Positions 39,651 through 49,204 of a DNA stretch of 64,000 bases are shown here, one piece after another; positions within the stretch are counted from its first letter, which is position 1, and each line of letters starts with the position of its first letter. Position numbers and translations under genes: made by a program. The notes under the pieces were generated by a model. That model made no database searches and was not told the DNA's origin. It worked only from the letters and a program-made list of their open reading frames with translations. The stretch covers positions 164,882 to 228,881 of the forward strand of contig NZ_JAKKOQ010000004.1 of the NCBI RefSeq assembly GCF_021738965.1. Reading direction: 5' to 3'. This DNA comes from Gordonia zhenghanii (GTDB lineage: Bacteria; Actinomycetota; Actinomycetes; Mycobacteriales; Mycobacteriaceae).

Positions 39651-40235
39651 TCACTGCACGGTGAACGTCGCCGTCGACGGATCGGTCGGGGCACAGAGCG
39701 GCGGAAGATCGTCGCGCGCCGCGGCCGGTGGCGTCGCAAGCGCGGCCGTGATCCGGTACGCGCCGCGCTCCGTGAGGGACCAACTGGTTCGAATCAACGT
39801 CCCGTCGGCGTCGATCACGTGACTCTCGACCGCGGGCGGATCGGTCGCAGTCTGGACGTCCAAGGCGAGCGACTCGCCTGGTGGCAACGCGGTGAGGGCG
39901 GCGCGCACCGCGTCGATCGAGGGCGCGAACGTGGGGATCGGTCGGGACGACGACGCGACGTCCGTCCCGTCACGTGTCACCGACGTGACGATCGCGCTGC
40001 CGATGCCGTGCTTGGGAACAGCGCACGGAGCGTCGGAGTCGTTGTGCACCGTCAAGGCCAGCCGGGGGACTGCGCCGGTAGCCCCGTGGTCGGGCGTCGA
40101 TCGCAGTTCGACGCTGACGCCGGCGGGAGCGTCGCCGCCGGATGAACACGCGGCGATCGGGACGGCGCACAGCACAACCGCGGCCCCGACCGTGGCCGCC
40201 CGAGTCCGCGTGATCGGCGCTGTCGGAGTAGGCAT
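39651..40235 (-). CDS. Putative lipoprotein
   Basis: 194-residue protein with a lipobox near the N-terminus (VVLCAVPIAAC followed by SSGGD), so a signal peptide is predicted to be cleaved before Cys and the product anchored in the membrane. The mature part is a single beta-rich domain (VSVELRSTPDHG...LALTVHNDSDAPC) resembling DUF4232-like lipoproteins of actinobacteria, without recognisable enzyme motifs. ATG 40235 is chosen as it yields the clean signal peptide; 30 upstream codons overlap the iron-box region. Read divergently from the siderophore-interacting protein gene and may share its regulation. Confidence 0.78.
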   Translation of the reverse strand: MPTPTAPITRTRAATVGAAVVLCAVPIAACSSGGDAPAGVSVELRSTPDHGATGAVPRLALTVHNDSDAPCAVPKHGIGSAIVTSVTRDGTDVASSSRPIPTFAPSIDAVRAALTALPPGESLALDVQTATDPPAVESHVIDADGTLIRTSWSLTERGAYRITAALATPPAAARDDLPPLCAPTDPSTATFTVQ

Positions 40236-40288
40236 AGGGAGAGTTGTACACCGTCGCCGTGCGGCCCGCCCCGACGTTCGAGAGCACA

Positions 40289-40307
40289 GTTCGTTAGGAT
40301 TACCTAA
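40289..40307. promoter_or_regulatory. Candidate IdeR/DtxR iron box with embedded -10
   Basis: GTTCGTTAGGATTACCTAA agrees with the 19-bp DtxR/IdeR consensus at 14 positions. The right half (TTAGG...CCTAA) is best conserved. A TAGGAT -10 (40295-40300) lies inside, so bound IdeR would block the promoter of the downstream siderophore-interacting protein and perhaps of the divergent lipoprotein. Confidence 0.65.
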
Positions 40308-40324
40308 GAAGGAGGTGCTGCGCA

Positions 40325-41128
40325 ATGGCGAAGCGACAGAACACGATGACGGTGCTGCGCACCGAGGACCTGACGACGCACATGCGTCGGATCTGGTTCG
40401 GCGATCCGGGATTCGACGACTTCCAGGCGACCGACGACACCGACATGTACGTCAAGTTCCAGTTCGCACAACCCGACCGCGACGGACCGGTACTGCGCAC
40501 CTACACCGTGCGCTTCCACGATCCGGTGGCGCGCGAGATCGCCGTCGACTTCGTCGTGCACGGCGATGAAGGGCTCGCGGGCCCGTGGGCGGCACATGTG
40601 CAGCCGGGGGAGACGATCACGTTCCTCGGACCCGGCAGCGGCTACCGTCCCGATCCGGCGGCCCCGTGGCATCTGCTGGCCTGCGACGAGGCAGGCCTGC
40701 CCGCGGTGGCCGCAGCGCTCGCGACACTGCCCGCGGACGCCGTCGCGAAGGTCTTCATCGAAGTGGCGGGACCCGACGACGAGGTAGAACTGTCCGCCCC
40801 GGACGGTGCCGAGATCACCTGGATCCACCGCGGATACGGATCAGACGACGCGCCCGACGACGTCGCAGGCGACAATGCGCCGATCATCACCGCGGTGAAG
40901 GACGCCGAATGGCTCGACGGCGAGCCGCACGTCTTCATCCACGGCGAGGCGCAGGCCGTCATGAAGAACCTCCGCCCATACATCCGCAAGGAGCGGGGCG
41001 TGGGCAAAGCGCGCGCCTCGATCTCCGGGTACTGGCGACGCGGACGCACCGAGGACGGGTTCCGGTTGTGGAAGGCCGACCAGAAGGCTGCGATCGCGGC
41101 GGACGAAGAAGCCTGGTCGAACGTCTGA
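40325..41128 (+). CDS. Siderophore-interacting (ViuB-type) ferric reductase
   Basis: Flavin/NAD(P)H-dependent ferric-siderophore reductase of 267 residues. The FAD-binding domain shows [33 protein letters not shown], and the C-terminal domain has [24 protein letters not shown], both hallmarks of the SIP family. Strong AAGGAGG before the ATG. An iron box overlaps its promoter, which suits a gene that should be on under iron limitation. Homologue of Rv2895c at the same position beside xerC. Confidence 0.94.
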   Translation: MAKRQNTMTVLRTEDLTTHMRRIWFGDPGFDDFQATDDTDMYVKFQFAQPDRDGPVLRTYTVRFHDPVAREIAVDFVVHGDEGLAGPWAAHVQPGETITFLGPGSGYRPDPAAPWHLLACDEAGLPAVAAALATLPADAVAKVFIEVAGPDDEVELSAPDGAEITWIHRGYGSDDAPDDVAGDNAPIITAVKDAEWLDGEPHVFIHGEAQAVMKNLRPYIRKERGVGKARASISGYWRRGRTEDGFRLWKADQKAAIAADEEAWSNV

Positions 41129-41174
41129 ACACTGCTCCCACGATCGGGGCAGTCGCTGGCCTACCCTGGGCATC

Positions 41175-42074
41175 ATGGCCGACGTCCTAAGCGCATTCGC
41201 CGATCACCTGCGCCACGAGAAGGCGCGTAGTGACCACACGGTGCGCGCGTACACCGGCGACGTACGCGGACTGATCAGCTTCGCCGGAGCCCGGGGCGTC
41301 GAACTCGCCGACATCGACCTCGCGCTGCTGCGTGCCTGGCTCGCCGAACACACTCGGCGAGGCGCGGCCAGAACGTCGATCGCACGACGCGTCTCGTCGG
41401 CGAAGACGTTCTGCGCGTGGGCCGTTCGCGAAGAGATCCTCGCGACCGACGTGGCTGCCCGGCTGCAGGCTCCGAAGTCGCACCGCGTCCTCCCGCACGT
41501 CCTCGACCCGGAGGCGGCAGCGGCGGCCGTCGATGCCGCGGCCCGGCCCGAGCTGTCCGACCCGACCGATCCCGTCGCGCTCCGCGACCGGCTGATCGTC
41601 GAACTCCTGTACTCATGCGGGATCCGAGTCGGGGAGTTGTGCGGACTGGACCTCGGTGAAGTCGATCGGGACCGTCGCGTGGTCCGGGTGATCGGCAAGG
41701 GCGACAAACAGCGGTCGGCTCCGTACGGCGGACCCGCCGAGAAGGCGCTCACCGCGTGGCTGCGCAGCGGACGTCCGGCCCTGGCCACTGCAGAGTCGGG
41801 GGAGGCGCTGCTCGTCGGGGTCAAAGGACGCAGGCTGGACCAGCGGATGGCGCGCAGCGTGGTGCACCGCGCCACCGACGACGGCGACGGCTCCTCGATC
41901 GGTCCGCACGGGTTGCGGCACAGCGCCGCCACTCACCTGTTAGAAGGCGGGGCGGATCTGCGCGTGGTCCAAGAACTTCTCGGACACTCGTCGTTGGCGA
42001 CGACGCAGCTCTACACGCACGTCAGCGTGGAGCGTCTGCGGGCCGTGCACGACCAGGCGCATCCGCGGGCGTGA
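41175..42074 (+). CDS. xerC: Tyrosine recombinase XerC
   Basis: Site-specific recombinase that, with XerD, resolves chromosome dimers at dif. The 299-residue protein has an N-terminal SAM-like core-binding domain and a catalytic domain with Arg in GIRVGEL, Lys in [29 protein letters not shown] and the nucleophile in TQLYTHV. It sits in the conserved housekeeping series next to rpsB, not at a prophage border, so it is taken to be the cellular XerC. Its last 53 bp overlap the converging M23 gene. Confidence 0.95.
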   Translation: MADVLSAFADHLRHEKARSDHTVRAYTGDVRGLISFAGARGVELADIDLALLRAWLAEHTRRGAARTSIARRVSSAKTFCAWAVREEILATDVAARLQAPKSHRVLPHVLDPEAAAAAVDAAARPELSDPTDPVALRDRLIVELLYSCGIRVGELCGLDLGEVDRDRRVVRVIGKGDKQRSAPYGGPAEKALTAWLRSGRPALATAESGEALLVGVKGRRLDQRMARSVVHRATDDGDGSSIGPHGLRHSAATHLLEGGADLRVVQELLGHSSLATTQLYTHVSVERLRAVHDQAHPRA

Positions 42075-42606
42075 GCGGCTTCAACCGGACTTGCACGACG
42101 CCGAGAAGGCCGAGCGGATCGAGGTAGACGGCGTCGCGTCCGCGCCCACGCCGGGCGCCCCAGTGCAGACACGCCGACGCCCGGCACCCGTCATGACCGG
42201 CGGCGAGCAGTCCGATCACCTCGCCGCGCCCGACGTGATCGCCTCGACGCACCCGAGCCACCACCGGTTCGTACGTGGTGAGGATTCCGTCGGCGTGCAT
42301 CACCGACACAGTCGGACGGCCCGCGACGCTTCCCGCGAAGTTCACGGTGCCCGCTCGCGCCGACAGGACGGCGTCGTCGGCGCGGGCCGCCAGATCGACA
42401 CCGCGGTGGCCGGCCTGCCAGCGCTGTGCCGGCGGGTCGAAAGGACGTACCACCTGGGGCGTCGGCGCCAACGGCCAGCGGTACGCAGATCCGGGCTCGG
42501 AGGTCGCGGTAGACCCGAACGGCAGAGCGAGCAGAAGGCAGACGGCCGTCGGGAGCCACACGGAAGCAACTCGACGCGTGACGACACCTGGCCGGACCGA
42601 TCTCAT
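42022..42606 (-). CDS. M23-family peptidoglycan hydrolase-like secreted protein
   Basis: 194-residue protein with an N-terminal hydrophobic signal ([18 protein letters not shown]) and an M23 domain: [22 protein letters not shown] provides the first zinc ligands, His and Asp, and ACLHWGAR provides the third ligand His. The position that is the catalytic His of the HxH motif is Cys here (CLH). Many actinobacterial homologues share this variant, so it may be a degenerate activator domain rather than an active peptidase. Its 3' end overlaps xerC tail to tail by 53 bp. Divergent from rpsB. Confidence 0.82.
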   Translation of the reverse strand: MRSVRPGVVTRRVASVWLPTAVCLLLALPFGSTATSEPGSAYRWPLAPTPQVVRPFDPPAQRWQAGHRGVDLAARADDAVLSARAGTVNFAGSVAGRPTVSVMHADGILTTYEPVVARVRRGDHVGRGEVIGLLAAGHDGCRASACLHWGARRGRGRDAVYLDPLGLLGVVQVRLKPLTPADAPGRARPADAPR

Positions 42607-42675
42607 ACAAGGTCAGACGCACCGGGTCTTCGCACGGTTCCGCAACTCGCCGCACCTACTGCGAACTGCATTGAT

Positions 42676-42705
42676 TTGCCTGGTCGCGCCGCATTGGAGT
42701 AGTCT
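42676..42705 (+). promoter_or_regulatory. Candidate promoter of rpsB-tsf
   Basis: TTGCCT (42676-42681) and TAGTCT (42700-42705) are 18 bp apart. The start near 42712 leaves a leader of about 180 nt before the rpsB ATG. Confidence 0.6.
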
Positions 42706-42714
42706 TTCCGACGC

Positions 42715-42846
42715 ACCCGGGTATGCCTGGGTGACTTCGCGCGTCCGCGCGGACCTCTCGCGAAAGCGAAGGTCTACCGGTCGTCCTGCGCGGTCCCGGA
42801 CCCTGAAATCGGTTCGGGTGCAGGCGATTGCGGGCGCCAGGGTCCG
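42715..42846 (+). ncRNA. Structured leader of rpsB
   Basis: Three stems are visible in the untranslated region. ACCCGGG/CCTGGGT forms a small hairpin at 42715-42733. GACCT-C-TCGC (42752-42761) pairs with GCGA-AGGTC (42766-42774) with a single bulged C and a GAAA tetraloop. CGGACCCTG (42797-42805) pairs exactly with CAGGGTCCG (42838-42846). A leader bound by S2, regulating rpsB-tsf, is the likeliest reading; no named family is claimed. Confidence 0.5.
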
Positions 42847-42892
42847 AACCCGACTTGGGGGAGGACGGCAAACTGCAAGAGAGGACACATTC

Positions 42893-43768
42893 ATGGCTGT
42901 CGTAACCATGAAGCAGCTGCTGGACAGCGGCGCACACTTCGGTCACCAGACCCGTCGGTGGAACCCGAAGATGAGGCGCTTCATCTTCACTGACCGCAAC
43001 GGCATCTACATCATCGACCTGCAGCAGACGCTGTCGTACATCGACCGCGCCTACGAGTTCGTCAAGGAGACTGTCGCTCACGGCGGCACCATCCTGTTCG
43101 TCGGCACCAAGAAGCAGGCGCAGGAATCGATCGCCGCAGAGGCGACCCGCGTCGGCATGCCGTACGTGAACCAGCGTTGGCTCGGTGGCATGCTCACCAA
43201 CTTCCAGACCGTGCACAAGCGCCTTCAGCGTATGAAGGAGCTCGAGGCCATGGAGCAGACCGGTGGCTTCGAGGGTCGCACCAAGAAGGAAATCCTCATG
43301 CTCACGCGTGAGAAGAACAAGCTCGTCCGCACCCTCGGCGGCATCCGCGACATGGCCAAGGTTCCCTCGGCCGTGTGGGTCGTGGACACCAACAAGGAGC
43401 ACATCGCCGTCGGTGAGGCTCGCAAGCTGAACATCCCGGTCATCGCGATCCTGGACACCAACTGCGACCCGGACGTCGTCGACTACCCGATCCCGGCGAA
43501 CGACGACGCGATCCGTAGCGCTGCTCTGCTGACCCGCGTCATCGCATCGGCCGTCGCCGAGGGCGTGCAGGCGCGTGCCGGCCAGGGCTCGGGCGACGCG
43601 AAGCCCGAAGCCGGCGCCGAGCCGCTCGCCGAGTGGGAGCAGGATCTGCTCGCCGAGGCCTCCGCTCCGGCCGCTCCCGCAGCTGAGGCCGCTCCGGCAG
43701 CTGAGGCCGCTCCGGCCGAGGCCGCTGCCGCTCCGGCCGACGCTCCGGCTGCTCCTGCCGCAGAATAG
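42893..43768 (+). CDS. rpsB: 30S ribosomal protein S2
   Basis: Small-subunit protein needed for binding S1-type proteins and mRNA. The core of about 235 residues starts [27 protein letters not shown]; the protein continues to 291 with an Ala/Pro/Glu-rich tail ([17 protein letters not shown]) typical of high-G+C actinobacteria. ATG at 42893 with GAGAGGAC upstream. Cotranscribed with tsf; a perfect 12-bp hairpin lies in between. Long structured leader upstream. Confidence 0.97.
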   Translation: MAVVTMKQLLDSGAHFGHQTRRWNPKMRRFIFTDRNGIYIIDLQQTLSYIDRAYEFVKETVAHGGTILFVGTKKQAQESIAAEATRVGMPYVNQRWLGGMLTNFQTVHKRLQRMKELEAMEQTGGFEGRTKKEILMLTREKNKLVRTLGGIRDMAKVPSAVWVVDTNKEHIAVGEARKLNIPVIAILDTNCDPDVVDYPIPANDDAIRSAALLTRVIASAVAEGVQARAGQGSGDAKPEAGAEPLAEWEQDLLAEASAPAAPAAEAAPAAEAAPAEAAAAPADAPAAPAAE

Positions 43769-43797
43769 GCAGTGACCGCATAGTCTCCTCGCCGTAC

Positions 43798-43832
43798 CGT
43801 CGCTGTCCGTAGGTTCCCTGCGGACAGCGACG
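43798..43832 (+). promoter_or_regulatory. Intercistronic hairpin between rpsB and tsf
   Basis: CGTCGCTGTCCG (43798-43809) pairs perfectly with CGGACAGCGACG (43821-43832) around an 11-base loop. It has no T-run. It may tune the S2:EF-Ts ratio by partial termination or by protecting the rpsB 3' end. Confidence 0.65.
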
Positions 43833-43888
43833 AGGCGACGGGGCGGGCTAGTCACACCGAAGAATCCTAAGAAGGAGGATCGCCGCAC

Positions 43889-44713
43889 ATGGCGAACTAC
43901 ACCGCGGCGGACGTCAAGCGTCTGCGCGAAATGACCGGTTCGGGCATGCTCGACTGCAAGAACGCACTGGCCAACAACGACGGTGACTTCGACAAGGCTG
44001 TCGAAGAGCTGCGTATCAAGGGCGCCAAGGACGTCGGCAAGCGTGCTGAGCGCTCCACCGCCGAGGGCCTCGTCGCTGCGCGTGACGGCGTCATGGTCGA
44101 GCTGAACAGCGAGACCGACTTCGTCGCCAAGAACGAAGAGTTCCAGAAGCTCGCCGACGACGTCCTCGGTGCTGCAGTCGAACTGCGGACCAACGATGTC
44201 GCCGAGCTGTCGGCAGCCAAGCTGGGCGACGGCACCGTCGCCGAGGCCGTCGAAGCACTGTCGGCCAAGATCGGCGAGAAGCTGGTCCTGCAGCGCGTCG
44301 CATCGTACGACGGCCCGGTCGCCGTCTACCTGCACAAGCGTGCGTCGGACCTGCCGCCGTCAGTCGGCGTCGTGGTCTCGTACACCGGCGAGGGCGACAC
44401 CGCTGCGGAGGCCGCTCGCGGCGCCGCCATGCAGGTCGCAGCTCTGAAGGCGAAGTACGCCAGCCGCGACGAGGTCCCCTCGGACATCGTCGAGGGCGAG
44501 CGTCGTATCGCCGAGGAGACCGCGAAGGCAGAAGGCAAGCCCGAGCAGGCGCTGCCGAAGATCGTCGAAGGTCGCGTCAACGGCTTCTTCAAGGACGTCG
44601 TCCTCGTGGACCAGCCGTCGGTCACCGATTCGAAGAAGACGGTCAAGGCGATCCTCGACGAGGCAGGCGCCTCCGTCGTCGCGTTCAGCCGCTTCGAGGT
44701 CGGACAGGTCTGA
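43889..44713 (+). CDS. tsf: Elongation factor Ts
   Basis: Nucleotide-exchange factor for EF-Tu. The 274-residue protein shows [27 protein letters not shown] (UBA-like N-terminus), the [10 protein letters not shown] motif that contacts EF-Tu, and the C-terminal core with [34 protein letters not shown] precedes the ATG. It forms an operon with rpsB and ends before a shared bidirectional terminator. Confidence 0.97.
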   Translation: MANYTAADVKRLREMTGSGMLDCKNALANNDGDFDKAVEELRIKGAKDVGKRAERSTAEGLVAARDGVMVELNSETDFVAKNEEFQKLADDVLGAAVELRTNDVAELSAAKLGDGTVAEAVEALSAKIGEKLVLQRVASYDGPVAVYLHKRASDLPPSVGVVVSYTGEGDTAAEAARGAAMQVAALKAKYASRDEVPSDIVEGERRIAEETAKAEGKPEQALPKIVEGRVNGFFKDVVLVDQPSVTDSKKTVKAILDEAGASVVAFSRFEVGQV

Positions 44714-44747
44714 TCTGGTCCGCGACCTGATCGGTTGAATTCCGACA

Positions 44748-44782
44748 AGAGCCCGGCACTCCTTCACGGGGTGCCGGGCTCT
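44748..44782. terminator. Bidirectional terminator between tsf and the SRPBCC gene
   Basis: AGAGCCCGGCACTCC (44748-44762) pairs with GGGGTGCCGGGCTCT (44768-44782) with a single G-T wobble and a 5-base loop. It is placed between two converging operons. Confidence 0.8.
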
Positions 44783-44790
44783 CGTCGTCT

Positions 44791-45270
44791 TCACTGGTGG
44801 ATGTGTGCGAGCGCGGTGGTCAGCTCCTCGAACGCCTCAACCCAGCCGTCGTACATGCCGTGCTCGGATCCGCGGTCGTCGGCGACGCCCTGCACGTGGA
44901 ATCGCATGTCGCACGTGCCGTCGCCTGATTCGCTGAGCTCCACGGTGATCAGCGGCGGCTCTTGATCGATCGCCTCGGCGGTGGCGGACGACGTGTCGGC
45001 GCCCCAGGTGAACTGCAACAGTTCGGGCTCCACGATCTTCGTGTAGGCGCCGACGGTCGGGTACTCGGTCCCGTCGGGGATCACCATCGTGTAGCCGTAC
45101 GAGCCGCCTTCGCGGAGGTCGATGTACAGCGACCCTTCTTTGACGACGACGTCGTGCGGATGCCACCAGAGCATGGCGATGCTCGGGTCGGTCCACGCCT
45201 CCCAGACTCGGCGGCGTGAGGCATTGAAGCTGTAGTCGATGGTGAACTGCTTCTCGGTGTCGGTGGTCAT
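44791..45270 (-). CDS. SRPBCC (AHSA1-type) domain protein
   Basis: 159-residue protein of the START/Bet v1-like fold, residues 8-150, with SFNASRRRVWEAWTDPSIAMLWWHPHD and YGYTMVIPDGTEYPTVGAYTKIVEPELLQFTW. Such proteins bind hydrophobic ligands; AHSA1-type members occur next to ArsR regulators in many actinobacteria. The ATG at 45270 is used. It begins 5 bp after the ArsR gene ends, on the same transcript. Ligand unknown. Confidence 0.88.
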   Translation of the reverse strand: MTTDTEKQFTIDYSFNASRRRVWEAWTDPSIAMLWWHPHDVVVKEGSLYIDLREGGSYGYTMVIPDGTEYPTVGAYTKIVEPELLQFTWGADTSSATAEAIDQEPPLITVELSESGDGTCDMRFHVQGVADDRGSEHGMYDGWVEAFEELTTALAHIHQ

Positions 45271-45275
45271 CTTTC

Positions 45276-45641
45276 TTACTCCTTCTCCGTTGTCTCGGAT
45301 GTGGTGGCTGTTCGAGCGACTTCGAGTGCTTCGAGGGTCTCCTCGAGTCGAGCGAACCGTTCGAGCCAGATGCTGCGGTGCTCGACGACCCACGCCTGCG
45401 CCTGCGTGAGCGGTTCCTCGCGCATCTCGCAGGTCCGCCAACGTCCCTGCTTGGTGCGGACGATGAGCCCGGCGTGCTCGAGCACGTTCAGGTGCTGTGT
45501 GACGGCGGGTCTGCTCATGGCCAGTGGTTCGGCGAGAACGGACACCGTCGCCGGGCCGTGGGCGAGTCGCTCGAGGATCTGCCGTCTGGTCGGGTCGCCG
45601 AGGGCCTGGAACGTGGCACTCAGCGGATCGATACGATCCAT
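45276..45641 (-). CDS. ArsR family transcriptional regulator
   Basis: 121-residue winged-helix repressor with the core ALGDPTRRQILERLAHGPATVSVLAEPLAMSRPAVTQHLNVLEHAGLI. The metal-binding CXC motif of ArsR/SmtB sensors is absent, so it belongs to the non-metal group that pairs with an SRPBCC protein. It is likely an autorepressor of the two-gene operon through the inverted repeat 15 bp upstream of its ATG. Confidence 0.92.
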   Translation of the reverse strand: MDRIDPLSATFQALGDPTRRQILERLAHGPATVSVLAEPLAMSRPAVTQHLNVLEHAGLIVRTKQGRWRTCEMREEPLTQAQAWVVEHRSIWLERFARLEETLEALEVARTATTSETTEKE

Positions 45642-45655
45642 ACGTAAGCATCTCC

Positions 45656-45675
45656 TTAAGTAAGCGACTACTTAA
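45656..45675. promoter_or_regulatory. Candidate ArsR operator
   Basis: TTAAGTA (45656-45662) and TACTTAA (45669-45675) are perfect inverted repeats with a 6-bp spacer, located just upstream of the arsR-type gene in otherwise GC-rich sequence. Confidence 0.6.
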
Positions 45676-45835
45676 CTGTGGCACACGGCGGCGACGACGT
45701 CAACGGTTCGGTTGTTCCGACACCCGGTTCGCAGCCGGTCGGCGTATTCGACGAGCCTTCTTCTAAGATGAATGGGATCGGTTTCGGCGGCGCTGAGTGC
45801 TGCCGAGACCACGACGTCGAAGCGGAAGAGGATTG

Positions 45836-46585
45836 ATGACTGCTCAGGCTCCAGTCGGTGCGCCGGCCGGCGGTTACCGGCGAGTGCTTCTCAAGCTCGG
45901 TGGTGAGATGTTCGGGGGTGGCAGAGTAGGTCTGGATCCGGATGTCGTGGCCGCTGTCGCCGACCAGATCGCCGAGGTCGTGGCCGACGGTGTGCAGGTC
46001 GGCATCGTCATCGGCGGTGGCAACTTCTTCCGGGGAGCCGAGTTGCAGCAGCGAGGCCTGGACCGCGCGCGGTCGGACTACATGGGCATGCTCGGCACTG
46101 TGATGAACTGCCTTGCGCTGCAAGACTTCCTGGAGAAGCGCGGCATCATCACGCGAGTGCAGTCGGCGATCTCGATGGGTCAGGTCGCCGAGCCGTACCT
46201 CCCGTTGCGTGCCGTGCGGCATCTGGAGAAGGGGCGTGTGGTGATCTTCGGTGCGGGCATGGGTATGCCGTACTTCTCCACCGACACGACCGCGGCTCAG
46301 CGCGCCCTCGAGATCAAGGCCCAGGTCGTCATGCTTGCGAAGGGCGTCGACGGGGTCTACTCCGATGATCCGCGCACCAACCCGGACGCCGAGCTGTTCC
46401 ACGAGATCACCCACCGCGAGGTGATCGAGAAGGAGCTCAAGGTGGCCGATGCGACGGCGTTCAGTCTCTGCATGGACAACAACATGCCGCTCCTCGTATT
46501 CAACCTCCTCGAACGGGGCAACATCGCACGCGCGGTCGCGGGTGAGACGATCGGAACGCTCGTCAGCACCGAACCGGCACCCTAG
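45836..46585 (+). CDS. pyrH: Uridylate kinase
   Basis: Hexameric UMP kinase of bacterial type that makes UDP. The 249-residue protein has [41 protein letters not shown] and the [14 protein letters not shown] segment of the amino-acid-kinase fold. The ATG at 45836 is preferred; 13 codons further upstream are not conserved. A TAAGAT -10 at 45764-45769 is the likely promoter element. First gene of pyrH-frr-cdsA-rlmN. Confidence 0.96.
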   Translation: MTAQAPVGAPAGGYRRVLLKLGGEMFGGGRVGLDPDVVAAVADQIAEVVADGVQVGIVIGGGNFFRGAELQQRGLDRARSDYMGMLGTVMNCLALQDFLEKRGIITRVQSAISMGQVAEPYLPLRAVRHLEKGRVVIFGAGMGMPYFSTDTTAAQRALEIKAQVVMLAKGVDGVYSDDPRTNPDAELFHEITHREVIEKELKVADATAFSLCMDNNMPLLVFNLLERGNIARAVAGETIGTLVSTEPAP

Positions 46586-46616
46586 AGACTCTTCTCAACA
46601 AGATAAGGACATCGAC

Positions 46617-47174
46617 ATGATCGACGAAGCTCTGCTCGACGCCGAGGAGAAGATGGAGAAGGCCGTCAGTGTCGCACGCGACGACATGGCGTCCATCCGG
46701 ACCGGCCGTGCCAACCCGGCGATGTTCAACAAGGTCGTCATCGACTACTACGGCGCGATGACTCCGATCACTCAGGTCGCGGGCATCAACACGCCCGAAC
46801 CCCGCTTGGTGGTCATCAAGCCCTACGAGCCGTCGCTGATGCGTGACATCGAGACGGCGATCCGCAACTCCGATCTCGGCGTCAACCCGACGGACGACGG
46901 CAACGTCATCCGCGTCGCGATCCCGCAACTCACCGAGGAGCGTCGCAGGGACTTGGGCAAGCAGGCGCGCGGCAAGGGCGAGGATGCGAAGGTCGCGATC
47001 CGCAACGTGCGTCGCAAGGCCGTCGACGAGCTCAAGCGCATCCAGAAGGACGGCGAGGCGGGCGAGGACGAGGTCTCCCGCGCCGAGAAGGAACTCGACA
47101 AGACCACGCATTCGTACACCGACGCGGTCGACGAGCTCGTGAAGAACAAGGAAGCCGAGCTGCTCGAGGTATGA
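46617..47174 (+). CDS. frr: Ribosome recycling factor
   Basis: Splits post-termination ribosomes together with EF-G. The 185-residue protein starts [34 protein letters not shown] and ends [10 protein letters not shown], the standard length. ATAAGGA lies before the ATG. It is 31 bp after pyrH and overlaps cdsA by 4 bp. Confidence 0.97.
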   Translation: MIDEALLDAEEKMEKAVSVARDDMASIRTGRANPAMFNKVVIDYYGAMTPITQVAGINTPEPRLVVIKPYEPSLMRDIETAIRNSDLGVNPTDDGNVIRVAIPQLTEERRRDLGKQARGKGEDAKVAIRNVRRKAVDELKRIQKDGEAGEDEVSRAEKELDKTTHSYTDAVDELVKNKEAELLEV

Positions 47175-48004
47175 CGACCCCCACGACGTCCAAGGCCGGC
47201 CGAAACCTCCCCGCGGCGATCGCGGTGGGGGCCGGCCTCGGCGCCGTGCTCATCGCGGTCCTAACGTTGGTGCCGATGGCCTGGTACGGCATCGTCTCCG
47301 TCGCGTTGGGGATCGCGACGTGGGAGGTCTGCAAGCGACTGCACGACGGCGACTTCGGGGTGCCGTTCTGGCCGCTCCTCGTCGGCGGACAGGTCACCAT
47401 CTGGGTCTCGTGGCCGTGGGGGATCGAGGCGTCGTTCGTCGCGTTCGCCGCGACCGTGCTCGTGCTGATGGTGTGGAAGCTGTTCGCCCAGGGGCTCTCG
47501 AACGCTCCGCAGAACTACGTCCGCGACCTGTCGCTGTCTGTGTTGGTGCTGGCCTGGCTGCCGATGCTGGCGACGTTCGGCACCGAGATGGTTGCGCAGG
47601 ACCAGGGCAACTTCCGGGTGCTCACGCTCGTGATCGTGGTGGTCTGCTCGGACATCGGCGGCTACGCCGCCGGAGTCCTGTTCGGCAGACATCCGATGGC
47701 TCCGGCGATCAGCCCGAAGAAATCGTGGGAGGGATTCGTCGGCTCGCTCGTCGTCGGGACGGTCGGCGCGGTCCTGTGTTCGATGTTCCTGCTCGACGCG
47801 GCCTGGTGGGTGGGAATCGCGCTCGGCCCGTTGATGGTGATCGTCGCGACCACCGGCGACCTCGTCGAGTCTCAGGTCAAACGCGACCTCGGCATCAAGG
47901 ACATGGGCACCCTGCTCCCCGGCCATGGCGGCATCATGGACCGCCTCGACTCGTTGCTCCCGTCGGCGCTCGTCACCTGGGCGGTGCTGACGATTCTCCT
48001 GTGA
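47171..48004 (+). CDS. cdsA: Phosphatidate cytidylyltransferase
   Basis: Makes CDP-diacylglycerol from phosphatidate and CTP for phospholipid synthesis. The 277-residue protein has about eight hydrophobic helices and the signature [29 protein letters not shown] and the end motif [29 protein letters not shown] overlaps the frr stop (ATGA). Fixed place in the pyrH-frr-cdsA operon. Confidence 0.96.
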   Translation: MTTPTTSKAGRNLPAAIAVGAGLGAVLIAVLTLVPMAWYGIVSVALGIATWEVCKRLHDGDFGVPFWPLLVGGQVTIWVSWPWGIEASFVAFAATVLVLMVWKLFAQGLSNAPQNYVRDLSLSVLVLAWLPMLATFGTEMVAQDQGNFRVLTLVIVVVCSDIGGYAAGVLFGRHPMAPAISPKKSWEGFVGSLVVGTVGAVLCSMFLLDAAWWVGIALGPLMVIVATTGDLVESQVKRDLGIKDMGTLLPGHGGIMDRLDSLLPSALVTWAVLTILL

Positions 48005-48067
48005 TCCTGCGCGCATCGTGATCCTGTGTGGAGCGGACATGTGCGCGCTCCGTGAGAGAATGAGGGC

Positions 48068-49174
48068 ATGACGTCTCTGCCGCTGGTCTTCGACGCGCCC
48101 AAACGCGGGCGTCCGCCCACTCATTTCGCCGACCTCGACGAGGCGGGGCGAATCAAAGCAGTCACCGATCTGGGCTTCCCGAAGTTCCGCGCGAATCAGC
48201 TCGCGAAGCAGTACTACGGCCGGTTGACGGGCGACGTCGCCGAGATGACCGACGTTCCCGCAGCCAAGCGCGATGCAGTCGGCGAGGCGCTGTTCCCGAC
48301 GCTGATGACGCCGGTCCGGCACGAGCAGGTCGACGACGGCAGCACTCGCAAGACGCTGTGGCGCCTGCACGACGGGACGCTCCTGGAATCGGTCCTCATG
48401 CGCTACACCGACCGAGACACCCTGTGCATCTCGTCGCAGGCCGGCTGCGGCATGGCCTGCCCGTTCTGTGCGACCGGGCAGGGCGGACTCGACCGCAATC
48501 TGTCGACGGCGGAGATCGTCGACCAGGTGCGTGCCGCGGCGAGGGCTGTTCGCGACGGCGACATGGGCGAACCCGGGCGACTGTCCAACGTGGTCTTCAT
48601 GGGCATGGGGGAGCCGCTCGCCAACTACAAGCGAGTGGTGGACGCCGTTCGCAAGATCACCCGTCCCGCCCCAGACGGATTTGGCATCTCGGCGCGACAC
48701 GTCACGGTCTCGACCGTCGGCCTGGCCCCCGCGATCAGGCGGCTCGCCGACGAAGGGTTGGCCGTGACGCTCGCCGTCTCCCTGCACACACCCGACGACG
48801 AACTCCGCGACACTCTGGTGCCCGTGAACAATCGTTGGTCGGTGACCGAGGTGCTCGACGCCGCTCGCTATTACGCCGACCAGACGGGTCGACGCGTCTC
48901 CATCGAGTACGCGCTGATCCGGGACGTCAACGACCAGCCGTGGCGTGCCGATCTGCTCGGTGAGAAGCTCCGACACAAGCTCGGCGGTCTCGCGCACGTC
49001 AATGTCATCCCCCTCAACCCGACACCGGGCTCGGAGTGGGACGCGAGCCCGAAACCGGTCGAGGCCGAGTTCGTGCGTCGAGTCCGCGAACAAGGGATCT
49101 CGTGCACCGTCCGCGACACGCGCGGACAGGAGATCGCCGCGGCATGTGGCCAGTTGGCGGCCGAAGAGCGCTAG
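48068..49174 (+). CDS. rlmN: Dual-specificity 23S rRNA/tRNA A2-methyltransferase RlmN
   Basis: Radical SAM enzyme that methylates C2 of A2503 in 23S rRNA and A37 in tRNAs. The 368-residue protein carries the iron-sulfur motif CGMACPFC, the [11 protein letters not shown] segment, and a cysteine near the end ([13 protein letters not shown]) that takes part in catalysis. It is 63 bp after cdsA in the same direction and ends before a strong hairpin. Confidence 0.96.
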   Translation: MTSLPLVFDAPKRGRPPTHFADLDEAGRIKAVTDLGFPKFRANQLAKQYYGRLTGDVAEMTDVPAAKRDAVGEALFPTLMTPVRHEQVDDGSTRKTLWRLHDGTLLESVLMRYTDRDTLCISSQAGCGMACPFCATGQGGLDRNLSTAEIVDQVRAAARAVRDGDMGEPGRLSNVVFMGMGEPLANYKRVVDAVRKITRPAPDGFGISARHVTVSTVGLAPAIRRLADEGLAVTLAVSLHTPDDELRDTLVPVNNRWSVTEVLDAARYYADQTGRRVSIEYALIRDVNDQPWRADLLGEKLRHKLGGLAHVNVIPLNPTPGSEWDASPKPVEAEFVRRVREQGISCTVRDTRGQEIAAACGQLAAEER

Positions 49175-49204
49175 GACGCCGTTCTCCTTACGACCCGACA
49201 CAAG

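Noticed and set aside
41175..42074. Phage or integron integrase
   Set aside because: The tyrosine recombinase lies in the conserved xerC-rpsB context with no attachment sites, phage genes or direct repeats nearby.
42275..43768. A 497-residue extended S2 protein
   Set aside because: The upstream 206 codons run antisense to the M23 gene and through the structured leader and promoter; the ATG at 42893 has a ribosome-binding site and the conserved N-terminus.
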